Shown: positions 16,883 to 25,083 of the stretch, piece after piece
Layout: each line of letters opens with the position of its first letter
Position numbering within the stretch: position 1 is the stretch's first letter
Assembly: GCF_004341445.1 (NCBI RefSeq)
Contig: NZ_SLXV01000002.1
Coordinates: 62,001 to 126,000 of the forward strand
Length of the DNA stretch: 64,000 nt
Source: Baia soyae
GTDB taxonomy: Bacteria; Bacillota; Bacilli; Thermoactinomycetales; Thermoactinomycetaceae
Reading direction: 5' to 3'
The notes under the pieces: generated by a model
Told to the model about the DNA's origin: nothing
Databases searched by the model: none
Seen by the model: only the letters and a program-made list of their open reading frames with translations
Made by a program: the position numbers and the translations under genes

Positions 16883-18814
16883 TTAATCTCCTATCTCTGT
16901 TTTGTCACCCAAATACAACTGGATTGATGAACCCTTTTTGACTCTTTCACCGGGAGCAGGAATCTGATCAATTACCACATTTCCTTTTCCAACTGTCTTT
17001 AAAGGAAAATCAAACAGACTGTTACGAATTTTGTCTAACTCTTGACCGATTAAATCAGGTGTCTCTACGATTGGAGTTGTAAGGGGTGTATCTTCAGGTG
17101 GAATCTGGTTCTTACGCTTAGGAACTCCCATATGGCGCAAGCTATCTCCAATGATGTTGCCTACAATAGGAGCTGCTACCACTCCACCAAATTGAATACC
17201 TTGCGGATTATCCACCGCAACATACACTACAATTTTGGGATCGTCTGCTGGAGCAAAACCAATAAACGAAACAATATGATTATTGGGCAGATAGCCTCCA
17301 TTTGGACCCACTTTTTGAGCTGTACCCGTCTTTCCACCTACCCGATAGCCATCTACAAAGGCTTTTCGTCCAGTACCTTTGGCAACTACACTCTCTAACG
17401 ATTCACGTACCATTTTAGAAGTAGCTTCTGAGATGACCGTACTCTCTACTTTCGGTTGATACGCTTCCAATACCTTCCCGCTATCTGGATCAACCCACTC
17501 TCTCATCACGTGAGGAACAACCATCTTCCCTCCATTTACAGCCGCCGAAACGGCTCGTACCTGTTGGATAGGTGTCACGGAAACCCCTTGACCAAATGCA
17601 GTCGTTGCTTGCTCTACAGGCCCCATCCGCTCTGGCTTAAACAGGATCCCCTTAGCCTCACCATTTAAATCAATCCCTGTTTTTTTACCGAAACCAAATC
17701 GATTGATATAATCCAACAACTTATTCTTCCCTAATCGATTTCCCAATTCGACAAATCCAGGGTTACAGGAATTCTCCACCACTTCCAAGAATGATTCATG
17801 ACCGTGGCCCCCTTTCTTCCAACACCTGAGACGGGCACCACTTACCATTACATATCCAGGATCATGAAATGACTCGGTCAAATTTACTTTTTTCTCTTCA
17901 AGCGCCGCAGCAAGGGTAATAATTTTGAAAGTAGAACCTGGTTCATACGTTTTCCAAATCGGTAAATTCCGATTATAGATTAATGAATCTGTCGTTTGAT
18001 ATTCGTCTGGACGGAAAGAAGGTTTACTGCTCATCCCCAAAATCTCACCATTGTTTGGATCCATCGCAATCGCAAGAACACTTTCTGGCTTATACTGAGC
18101 CATAGCTTGATCTAACTCCCGCTCGATAATGCTCTGGACATCTAGATCGAGAGTCAATCTCAGATCTTTTCCAGGCTTCGGTGCTATAAACTCTTCCTTC
18201 GAATCAGGCATTCTTTCTCCTTTCGCATTAGAAGCAAAGGAGATATAACCCTTTTGTCCGCTTAATTGCTTATCATAAATTAACTCTAGACCAGCCAATC
18301 CTTGATTATCTCCTCCTGTAAAACCAAGCATATGTGCCGCCATCGTCCCATAAGGATAATATCGCTTACTATCCTCCGTTATGAGCACGCCAGGCAGTTG
18401 CATCCCTTGCAAAATTTTCGCCTTCCCCTCCGGAATCTTCTGACCTACACCTTTTAGCCATACCTTTGATTCTTTTTTTGAAACAAATTCGAGTATCTTT
18501 TTCTCATCCCCTCCAAGCACTTCGGCTAATTTCTTCGCCGTCCCAGCCTTGTCCTTAATCATGGCAGGGAAGAGCAGTACAGATGGAGTGCTAATATTAT
18601 AAGCAATTTTCTTTCCATCCCGATCCAGAATCATACCGCGTTTGGCTAAGAAATCGGCATCTCTACTCCCTAGCTCCTCTGCTTTTTGCGCCCACCATTC
18701 TCCTTGTGCTAACTGCACATACGATAGTCTACCGATCAATGTAAACATCACTAGGACTGCTATGATCAGTACGACAAACAATCTTTTTTTCACAATGGAT
18801 TGTATCGCACGCAT
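16883..18814 (-). CDS. spoVD: Class B penicillin-binding protein with PASTA domain (SpoVD-like)
   Basis: A 643-residue membrane-anchored transpeptidase. There is one N-terminal transmembrane helix (VVLIIAVLVMFTLIGRL), a PBP dimerisation domain (about 50-210), then the transpeptidase domain. The active-site serine is in EPGSTFKIITLA (S-x-x-K), the second motif is S-C-N in ENSCNPGFVELG, and the third is KTGTAQK. A single PASTA domain forms the last 65 residues (ETPDLIGQELDKIRN to YLGDKTEIGD). One PASTA domain and the position before murE match SpoVD, the spore cortex PBP, though a vegetative role cannot be excluded. It is probably transcribed separately from the coat-F-like gene upstream. Confidence 0.9.
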   Translation of the reverse strand: MRAIQSIVKKRLFVVLIIAVLVMFTLIGRLSYVQLAQGEWWAQKAEELGSRDADFLAKRGMILDRDGKKIAYNISTPSVLLFPAMIKDKAGTAKKLAEVLGGDEKKILEFVSKKESKVWLKGVGQKIPEGKAKILQGMQLPGVLITEDSKRYYPYGTMAAHMLGFTGGDNQGLAGLELIYDKQLSGQKGYISFASNAKGERMPDSKEEFIAPKPGKDLRLTLDLDVQSIIERELDQAMAQYKPESVLAIAMDPNNGEILGMSSKPSFRPDEYQTTDSLIYNRNLPIWKTYEPGSTFKIITLAAALEEKKVNLTESFHDPGYVMVSGARLRCWKKGGHGHESFLEVVENSCNPGFVELGNRLGKNKLLDYINRFGFGKKTGIDLNGEAKGILFKPERMGPVEQATTAFGQGVSVTPIQQVRAVSAAVNGGKMVVPHVMREWVDPDSGKVLEAYQPKVESTVISEATSKMVRESLESVVAKGTGRKAFVDGYRVGGKTGTAQKVGPNGGYLPNNHIVSFIGFAPADDPKIVVYVAVDNPQGIQFGGVVAAPIVGNIIGDSLRHMGVPKRKNQIPPEDTPLTTPIVETPDLIGQELDKIRNSLFDFPLKTVGKGNVVIDQIPAPGERVKKGSSIQLYLGDKTEIGD

Positions 18815-18914
18815 AAGAGTCCCCTCCTTGTCCCACTTGTTCTCATATACCTATTCACCCGGATTCTGATACATGACAACAATGACGAATGAAGAGCTAA
18901 GCACCAAGAAATAA

Positions 18915-18947
18915 CAAAAAACCCTTCTGACACATTTGCCAGAAGGG
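18915..18947 (-). terminator. Terminator after the coat-F-like gene
   Basis: Perfect 8-base stem CCCTTCTG/CAGAAGGG (18922-18929, 18940-18947) and a run of six T on the minus strand. Confidence 0.85.
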
Positions 18948-18957
18948 GGTAAAAAGA

Positions 18958-19647
18958 TTAATGCGATCGATGAATCATCGGATTCGAAGGAGAAGAAGGA
19001 TTCATCGGTATCACCTTACTAGTTTGGGGTGAGTCTTGTGGCTGCCTAGGGACTTGCGGCTGATTTGTAGCTAGGCCAAATGAATTTTGCATCATTACCA
19101 TATCTTGTTCAGCCAATTGTGGTACTTGATAAAAGTTATTCTTATTTTGATACAAGAAAATTTCATACGCCATCTCAATACAGTTTGGAATGCTATCAGC
19201 CAAAACCCGTCTCACAACGGGATTTGTTGCTTCCGTGGCAGCCACTGTCCGAATTCCGGCCAATGTTTTAAGCATGATCAACATATGGCCAGAAATCCCT
19301 TCGTCTTTCACTTCCAACATCGAATGAATCGGTTTCTTCGGCTGAGAAGGTTTCATTCCATAGACGATGGTATCATTATGCTCAGTCATTTGATAACGCA
19401 GCGTTCCGTGAGCAGGATCTTCTCCTGTGGAAAACGCCTGTACTAACATATTGTACTCATCTGTCAAAAACTGATATTGCCGATCCAGAATGGTTAATAG
19501 CTCTGAACACTTGACGTACTGGCGGGACATCGTATATTGATCTAACGTGCTCACCGTTACGGATAAAACCTCGTGTATGTCAAACATTTCGTGACCACTG
19601 TGGTTTCGTTTTACCGTACCAACGTGCATGTTTGGAGCGTTATTCAT
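18958..19647 (-). CDS. Spore coat protein, coat-F (CotF) family
   Basis: A 229-residue protein. Residues about 22-180 are mostly helical and resemble the coat F family: FDIHEVLSVTVSTLDQYTMSRQYVKCSELLTILDRQYQFLTDEYN, followed later by LADSIPNCIEMAYEIFLYQNKNNFYQVPQL. The C-terminal 45 residues are low in complexity and rich in Pro, Gln, Ser and Asn, a common feature of coat proteins. It has its own AAGGAGGG ribosome site and is bracketed by terminators on both sides, so it is an independent transcription unit inside the dcw cluster. I could not identify a convincing mother-cell promoter. Confidence 0.75.
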   Translation of the reverse strand: MNNAPNMHVGTVKRNHSGHEMFDIHEVLSVTVSTLDQYTMSRQYVKCSELLTILDRQYQFLTDEYNMLVQAFSTGEDPAHGTLRYQMTEHNDTIVYGMKPSQPKKPIHSMLEVKDEGISGHMLIMLKTLAGIRTVAATEATNPVVRRVLADSIPNCIEMAYEIFLYQNKNNFYQVPQLAEQDMVMMQNSFGLATNQPQVPRQPQDSPQTSKVIPMNPSSPSNPMIHRSH

Positions 19648-19737
19648 GAGAATTCCCTCCTTAGATCATATGATGTGCCCGATCTTATACTGTCCTAAAA
19701 TGCAAATACACATGTAGGTAAGTATTGGTGCGCAAAC

Positions 19738-19764
19738 CAAAAAGGAAACGCATATGTACGTTTC
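19738..19764 (-). terminator. Terminator after the first PBP gene
   Basis: GGAAACG (19743-19749) pairs with CGTTTCC (19758-19764), with a T-run on the minus strand directly past it. It closes the mraZ-rsmH-ftsL-PBP transcript. Confidence 0.8.
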
Positions 19765-19771
19765 CCATTCA

Positions 19772-21562
19772 TTACTTAATTTCAGGTTCAGTTCCTAGCG
19801 AAGGAACACGTAGAACTTGCATCGTCTGTTGGATGATATCTTTTGCAATAGGAGCAGCCGTTGAACCACCTGAAGCTTCCGCACCTTTTGGTTCATCCAA
19901 TGCCACATATACAACTACCTTCGGGTTATCTGCTGGAGCAAAACCAATAAAAGAAGTAATGTAGGTATTAGGTAGATATTTCCCACTCTTCGTGTCTGGC
20001 TTTTGAGCTGTACCTGTTTTTCCTGCCACTCGATAGCCAGGAGCATCTGCCTTTTGCCCAGTCCCATTTTTAATTACATCACGCAGAATCTGTTTCACTT
20101 GGGTCGCTGTTTCAGGACGAATAATCTGTTGCTTCTCAATCGCTGTCTCTTCGACCGTCTTTTTCGTTTTTGGATCGATCACTTCTTTTAACAAATGAGG
20201 CTTGACTAGGTTTCCTCCGTTGGCAATACTACCAACCGCTTGAACTTGTTGAATAGGGGTTACCGCAATCCCTTGACCAAAAGCGGTTGTTGCTAATTCA
20301 GATGCCACTAACTCTCGACCAAAATAAAAACCGCTTGCCTCACCCGGAAGATCAATTCCTGTTTTACGACCTGTCCGATCGGTTATCCGACCAAATCCAA
20401 AACGATCGATGTACTTATATAAATTCTCGGCCCCGAGACGTTCACCTAGTTTGACAAAGCCAACGTTGCTGGATTGTATGACCCCTTCACGATAGGAGAT
20501 ATCACCCCAACCGCCTTTTTTCCAGTCACAAATCGGATTGTTTAAGCCCGATACTTGGATACATCCAGAAGTATATGTACTCTCTGCTTCAAATTTACCC
20601 TCCTCGATCGCCGCGGCAAGTGTCACAATCTTAAACGTAGACCCTGGTTCAAATTGACTTTGCACCGCTATATTACGACCATTTTCTTCATCATAAGTAG
20701 AAGACGCCTTTCGGAGATCAAAAGTCGGCCTGTTTACCATCGCCAAAATCTCTCCATTTGATGGGTCAGCCACGATAGCCGTTGCACCTTTGGCTTCATA
20801 CTGTTTCATCGCCTGATCCAATACTTTTTCCACATGGCTCTGGATACTGGCATCGATAGTTAGCACAAGATCTTTTCCATCGATTGGAGGTTTATACGAC
20901 TCAGGTCCATCGGTTATCATCATGCCATTCGCCGCTTTTTTGTATTTGACGTAGCCATCTTGACCGTGAAGCAAGTTTTGATAAGTGCTTTCTATTCCAC
21001 CAACTGGCTTTTCTTCACTATTTAGGAAACCTAGTAGGTGAGCTGATCCTGCTTCGGTATATTGACGCTGGGTTGTTTTATAAGCGTAAATCCCTTTTAG
21101 TTCTTTCTTTTGCTTTAATCGAAGATAATTCGCATACACTTCTTTTGAAAAATAAATTTTGCCTGCTTCTCGATCTCTTAATTCTGCATATTTCCCTTTT
21201 TTACGCAACAAGCCTGTCAAATTTTCTTTCGAAATCTCTAGAAGGGAAGATAGTTGTGTGGCCGTTTTGTCTATATCTTTCTCTTTCAATTGGCTTGGAT
21301 CAGCAGTAAAAAAATAGGCCGGTTCTTCCCAAGCCATCACATAATTTTTACTACGATCATAAATGGTACCACGTTTCGCTTTTAAAACCGGGTTGTTATT
21401 GTTCCAAATCTTCTCTGCTTCCTTCGTTAATTTGGATGAGTCCACCGTTTGTATCCATAGCAAACGAAATGTAACACCCATCAATAATGCCAACAAGATC
21501 AACCCGATGATAAGAGAGCGAAATTTACTCCGTTTTCCAGTCTGTTTTTCTGTCGTTTGCAT
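19772..21562 (-). CDS. pbpB: Class B penicillin-binding protein without PASTA (PBP2B position)
   Basis: A 596-residue transpeptidase next to ftsL, the place of the divisional PBP2B. There is one N-terminal transmembrane helix (LIIGLILLALLMGVTFRLLW), a dimerisation domain beginning KAKRGTIYDRSKNYVMAWE, and a transpeptidase domain with EPGSTFKIVTLA, QSSNVGFVKLGERLG and GKTGTAQKP. The protein ends about 25 residues after the final strand (GGSTAAPIAKDIIQQTMQV) and has no PASTA repeat, whereas B. subtilis PBP2B carries two. All three active-site motifs are intact. Inferred role: septal peptidoglycan cross-linking with the SEDS protein. Confidence 0.9.
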   Translation of the reverse strand: MQTTEKQTGKRSKFRSLIIGLILLALLMGVTFRLLWIQTVDSSKLTKEAEKIWNNNNPVLKAKRGTIYDRSKNYVMAWEEPAYFFTADPSQLKEKDIDKTATQLSSLLEISKENLTGLLRKKGKYAELRDREAGKIYFSKEVYANYLRLKQKKELKGIYAYKTTQRQYTEAGSAHLLGFLNSEEKPVGGIESTYQNLLHGQDGYVKYKKAANGMMITDGPESYKPPIDGKDLVLTIDASIQSHVEKVLDQAMKQYEAKGATAIVADPSNGEILAMVNRPTFDLRKASSTYDEENGRNIAVQSQFEPGSTFKIVTLAAAIEEGKFEAESTYTSGCIQVSGLNNPICDWKKGGWGDISYREGVIQSSNVGFVKLGERLGAENLYKYIDRFGFGRITDRTGRKTGIDLPGEASGFYFGRELVASELATTAFGQGIAVTPIQQVQAVGSIANGGNLVKPHLLKEVIDPKTKKTVEETAIEKQQIIRPETATQVKQILRDVIKNGTGQKADAPGYRVAGKTGTAQKPDTKSGKYLPNTYITSFIGFAPADNPKVVVYVALDEPKGAEASGGSTAAPIAKDIIQQTMQVLRVPSLGTEPEIK

Positions 21563-21619
21563 AGAATGGTTCCCTTCGGCAAAGAAATTATCTAAGATTC
21601 TTAATTATTCCATTACCAT

Positions 21620-22003
21620 CTATGGTGTGTTCTTTTCTTTTCCTGCCGAAGAGATTTTCTTGCTTTCAATGATTTGTAATCCATTTTGTTCTGCATATTG
21701 ACGAATCCGTGCATCACTCTGAAGCTTGTTTTTCTCCGCTTCTAATTGAAGGTTGGCTTCTTTGACTTGTTGGATCTCTTTGTCTGCCTTCTGGATAGCA
21801 AGATTTAATTCTGCGGTTTCAGCATATCGGGATACGACTAAAACCGTCAAAGCTACACATATAATGACACTTCCGATGTATAATAGCTTTTCTGGTACAG
21901 TCAGTCCTTTGATTAGAGGTTGTTTTTTTGCTTTGACCTGCGTACTTGTACTTGTAGGGGTAAGCGGTCTTGCCACCGCAACATTTCCACGTTCTTGTCT
22001 CAT
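21620..22003 (-). CDS. ftsL: Cell division protein FtsL
   Basis: A 127-residue bitopic protein. A basic cytoplasmic N-terminus (about 45 residues) is followed by one transmembrane helix (LLYIGSVIICVALTVLVVSRY) and an extracellular leucine-zipper-like coiled coil (LNLAIQKADKEIQQVKEANLQLEAEKNKLQ). This architecture and the position between rsmH and a class B PBP define FtsL, a bridge in the DivIB-DivIC-FtsL subcomplex. The sequence is poorly conserved in the family, so the call relies mainly on topology and context. Confidence 0.88.
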   Translation of the reverse strand: MRQERGNVAVARPLTPTSTSTQVKAKKQPLIKGLTVPEKLLYIGSVIICVALTVLVVSRYAETAELNLAIQKADKEIQQVKEANLQLEAEKNKLQSDARIRQYAEQNGLQIIESKKISSAGKEKNTP

Positions 22004-22077
22004 CCAAATAGCCTCCTTACGCTACCTATACATTTCTTTTTTTAGTAATTCTCTTTCTTGACCTATACCCTGTTTGT

Positions 22078-22105
22078 AAGACCTTGTCACATGAAACAAG
22101 GTCTT
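22078..22105 (-). other. Strong hairpin between rsmH and ftsL
   Basis: A perfect 10-base stem, AAGACCTTGT (22078-22087) with ACAAGGTCTT (22096-22105), and an 8-base loop. On the minus strand it is followed by ACAAACAGGG rather than a T-run, so it is not a canonical terminator in the operon direction. It may be an mRNA processing or stability element that sets different rsmH and ftsL levels. Confidence 0.6.
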
Positions 22106-22110
22106 ATTAT

Positions 22111-23043
22111 CTATATTTTTTCAGCAACACGTAATTTTGCAGAGCGTGCACGAGCGTTTCGTTCAAGCTCTTCGACACTCGGAGCGGTCGGCTTACGCGT
22201 GATGATTTTTAGCTTTGGTTTTTGGTGACACGTACATATTGGGAAATTGGGAGGGCAAATACATCCTTTTGCCTGTTCCAGATAAAATTGTTTACAGATA
22301 CGATCTTCTAGTGAGTGGAATGTGATAACACTGACTCTACCTCCAGGAGCTAGAATCTCCATCACTTGCTCCAATGCTTCTTCAAATACAGTTAATTCTT
22401 CATTTACTGCAATTCGAATTGCTTGAAAGGAACGTCTTGCTGGATGAGGTCCACTACGTCTTGTGGCAGCTGGAATCGCCTCTTTGATGATCTCAGCTAA
22501 CTCCGTGGTCGTTTCAATCGGCTTATTGGTTCGATATTCCACGATCCGCCGAGCAATGCGACGACTAAACTTCTCTTCTCCATATATGTACAGAATCCGA
22601 GCAATTTCTGCTTCGTCGTATTGGTTCACTACCTCAAAGGCTGTACGATCCTGTTCACGATCCATTCGCATGTCCAGAGGTGCTTCAACGTGATAGCTAA
22701 ATCCTCGTTCACTCTCATCTAACTGCGGAGAGGAAACCCCTAGATCAAACAAAATCCCATCCACCCCAGTAAACCCTAACTCTCTTACTACTTGCGCGAT
22801 ATGACGAAAGTTCGTTTTTACCAAATGAACCTGACACACCATACCGTCTAGCCGTTCTTTCGCGGCTGATAAAGCCTTCGTATCTTGATCCAAACCAATT
22901 AAAACACCGTCTTGATTCAATTGACTCGCTATCAAACGGCTATGACCTGCTCCACCTAACGTGCAATCCACATATACTCCATCTGGCTTGATCTTTAGTC
23001 CGTCTACAGCTTCATCTCTTAGAACCGTTATGTGATTAAACAA
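22111..23043 (-). CDS. rsmH: 16S rRNA (cytosine1402-N4)-methyltransferase RsmH
   Basis: A 310-residue SAM-dependent methyltransferase (MraW) that modifies C1402 in the ribosomal decoding centre. Signatures are [13 protein letters not shown] at the start, the SAM-binding [39 protein letters not shown]-like [30 protein letters not shown], and [20 protein letters not shown]. Length and sequence are typical. It lies 19 bases after mraZ, as in most bacteria. Confidence 0.97.
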   Translation of the reverse strand: MFNHITVLRDEAVDGLKIKPDGVYVDCTLGGAGHSRLIASQLNQDGVLIGLDQDTKALSAAKERLDGMVCQVHLVKTNFRHIAQVVRELGFTGVDGILFDLGVSSPQLDESERGFSYHVEAPLDMRMDREQDRTAFEVVNQYDEAEIARILYIYGEEKFSRRIARRIVEYRTNKPIETTTELAEIIKEAIPAATRRSGPHPARRSFQAIRIAVNEELTVFEEALEQVMEILAPGGRVSVITFHSLEDRICKQFYLEQAKGCICPPNFPICTCHQKPKLKIITRKPTAPSVEELERNARARSAKLRVAEKI

Positions 23044-23062
23044 TGGTAACTCATCCTTATCC

Positions 23063-23494
23063 TTAGAAATCCAGATCTACTAAGCTTTCAGCGATCTCAT
23101 TAAATGACTCTTCTGAAGCAGAATAATAAGAATCCCATTGTTCCTTGCACCAAATCTCAACACGAGTGGAGACGCCGATCACAACACATTCTTTCTGCAA
23201 CTTAGCAAATTCTCGCAAATGTGGGGGAATATGAATACGCCCTTGTTTGTCTAACTCAGCTTCACTCGCTCCTGAAAACAGGAAACGCGTGAACTTCCGG
23301 GCATCTGCTTTGGTAAATGGGAGTGTTTTACATTTCTGCTCTAATTGTGTCCATTCTGACCGAGGGTATGCAAATAAGCAATGATCCAAGCCACGGGTTA
23401 CAACAAAAGACTGACCAAGTCCTTCGCGGAATTTAGCCGGCATGATCAGTCGACCTTTATCGTCAACCGAATGCCTGTATTCCCCCATAAACAT
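23063..23494 (-). CDS. mraZ: Transcriptional regulator MraZ
   Basis: A 143-residue protein with two AbrB-like swapped-hairpin domains: [25 protein letters not shown] (about 3-27) and the second repeat [24 protein letters not shown] (about 77-100). MraZ forms ring-shaped oligomers that bind direct repeats in its own promoter and control the dcw operon. The sequence of that operator is visible immediately upstream at 23511-23542. It is the first gene of the cell-division cluster. Confidence 0.97.
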   Translation of the reverse strand: MFMGEYRHSVDDKGRLIMPAKFREGLGQSFVVTRGLDHCLFAYPRSEWTQLEQKCKTLPFTKADARKFTRFLFSGASEAELDKQGRIHIPPHLREFAKLQKECVVIGVSTRVEIWCKEQWDSYYSASEESFNEIAESLVDLDF

Positions 23495-23510
23495 CTTGGA
23501 TTCCTCCCCT

Positions 23511-23552
23511 CGTCACCACTTCCCTCCACTTTCCTCCACATTGGTAAGTATA
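23511..23552 (-). promoter_or_regulatory. mraZ promoter with three-repeat MraZ operator
   Basis: Reading the minus strand, three GTGG-containing units (AATGTGGAGG, AAAGTGGAGG, GAAGTGGTGA) follow each other at exact 10-base steps between 23542 and 23511. This resembles the AAAGTG-type direct repeats known as MraZ boxes. An extended -10 element, TGGTATACT (TATACT at 23547-23552), lies just before them, so bound MraZ would cover the transcription start. I see no good -35. Confidence 0.75.
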
Positions 23553-23560
23553 CCACACGC

Positions 23561-23592
23561 AAAATAAAAAATCCTGCACGCATATGCAGGAT
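23561..23592 (-). terminator. Terminator after ahcY
   Basis: ATCCTGCA (23571-23578) pairs perfectly with TGCAGGAT (23585-23592), followed by TTTTTTATTTT on the minus strand. Confidence 0.85.
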
Positions 23593-23622
23593 TAGTAACA
23601 TTTATACAATTTTTGGGATTGA

Positions 23623-24885
23623 TCAATCCAATTGCCAGCTAGCAAGATATTTCTCTTGTTCCTCTGAAAGTGAATCAATTTGGATTCCAAGAGATTCAAG
23701 GAAATAGCGAGAAACTTGTTCATCAATCTCATACGGAACTTCCATCACACGTTTGCCGATACGTTGATAATTTTCATGAACAAAGAGCAATGATAACGTT
23801 TGAAGCGCAAAGGTCATATCCATAATTTCGGCTGGATGACCATCCCCTGCTGCTAAGTTTACAAGACGACCTTCTGCAAGTAGATAGATCTTACGGCCAT
23901 CTTCTAGCACATACTCTTCAATGTCTTTACGAACCGTTTGTTTGCTTACTGCCATAGTCGCCAAGCCTTCGGTATCGATCTCTACATTGAAATGGCCCGC
24001 ATTTGATAAAATAGCACCATTTTTCATTGATTTCATGTGCTCAGCCGTAATAACTCCTTTATTACCTGTTACGGTAACAAAATAGTCACCTTGCTTCGCC
24101 GCTTCTGCGATCGGCAACACGGTATAACCGTCCATGTGCGCTTCTGTCGCTTTAACAGCATCAATCTCAGTTACGATTACTTTCGCTCCGAGGCCCTTCG
24201 CACGCATCGCAACCCCGCGACCACACCAGCCATAACCAACTACTACAACCGTTTTTCCTGCTACTACTAAGTTTGTCGTACGATTGATTCCGTCCCATAC
24301 GGATTGACCGGTTCCATAACGATTGTCAAACAAATATTTAGAGAGTGCATCATTTACAGCAATCATAGGGAATTTTAACTCGCCTGTTTTTTCTAACGCT
24401 TGGAGGCGCAAGATTCCAGTTGTCGTCTCTTCACATCCGCCTCGAACTTGCTCAGCTAAATCAGGACGCTCTGAGTGAAGAACCGTCACAAGGTCCCCAC
24501 CATCATCAATGATTAGATCTGGTTTGGTTTCAAGTGTTTTAATAAGATGGTCTTTATACTCTTCTGGAGATGGATTGTATTTGGCAAATACCGTTACACC
24601 ATCTGCCGCTAGTGCCGCACACACATCATCTTGGGTCGAAAGCGGATTACTACCTGTAATCACTACTTCTGCACCCGCATCACGAATCACTTCTGCTAGA
24701 TTCGCTGTTTTCGCTTCTAAGTGTAGAGAGATCGCTACGCGCAATCCTGCTAATGGACGATCCACCTTTAATTGTTCACGCAAACGGTTCATTACTGGCA
24801 TATGGTCCGCTGCCCAGTTAATTTTTAATCTTCCGTCATGTGCTAATGCCGGATTTGCAATAATACTACGTTCTAATGAGTTCAT
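23623..24885 (-). CDS. ahcY: Adenosylhomocysteinase AhcY
   Basis: A 420-residue enzyme that hydrolyses S-adenosylhomocysteine to adenosine and homocysteine, recycling the product of SAM methyltransferases. The substrate domain contains ISLHLEAKTANLAEVI and VFAKYNPSPEEYKDHL. The NAD domain contains VVVVGYGWCGRGVAMRAKGLGAKVIVTE with its G-x-G-x-x-G motif, then FVTVTGNKGVI and GHFNVEID. The active-site lysine and aspartate lie in MIAVNDALSKYLFDNRYGTGQS. Many Bacillales use the Pfs/LuxS route instead, so this gene is informative. It sits between bshC and mraZ, where B. subtilis has nothing. Confidence 0.96.
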   Translation of the reverse strand: MNSLERSIIANPALAHDGRLKINWAADHMPVMNRLREQLKVDRPLAGLRVAISLHLEAKTANLAEVIRDAGAEVVITGSNPLSTQDDVCAALAADGVTVFAKYNPSPEEYKDHLIKTLETKPDLIIDDGGDLVTVLHSERPDLAEQVRGGCEETTTGILRLQALEKTGELKFPMIAVNDALSKYLFDNRYGTGQSVWDGINRTTNLVVAGKTVVVVGYGWCGRGVAMRAKGLGAKVIVTEIDAVKATEAHMDGYTVLPIAEAAKQGDYFVTVTGNKGVITAEHMKSMKNGAILSNAGHFNVEIDTEGLATMAVSKQTVRKDIEEYVLEDGRKIYLLAEGRLVNLAAGDGHPAEIMDMTFALQTLSLLFVHENYQRIGKRVMEVPYEIDEQVSRYFLESLGIQIDSLSEEQEKYLASWQLD

Positions 24886-25083
24886 AAAAGCACTCTCCCC
24901 TAGTTTAATTGTGTTTAACTTGCTTCGATTTGTGAACGAACATGTGTCTTGTTCTTATGGATAGTATGTAGTGAATAGGACATGTATGCATTATAACATA
25001 CTTAACCACTCGGAATAAAATGAATTATAAACTGAGCACACTTATATTATATCGAAAACCACTTGCAAGATAGAAACGAATCT
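24886..25083. other. 198-base gap upstream of ahcY
   Basis: It holds the presumed ahcY promoter; on the minus strand a TATAAT is visible in GTATGTTATAATGC, but without a good -35 at 17 bases. I see no SAH or SAM riboswitch-like conserved core, although short imperfect repeats (CATGT-containing) occur. Confidence 0.4.

Noticed and set aside
22078-22105. Terminator between rsmH and ftsL
   Set aside because: The stem is strong, but the operon-direction flank is ACAAACAGGG, so it is listed as a hairpin rather than a terminator.
24886-25083. SAH or SAM riboswitch before ahcY
   Set aside because: I looked for conserved riboswitch cores and a leader terminator and found neither; only presumed promoter sequence is visible.
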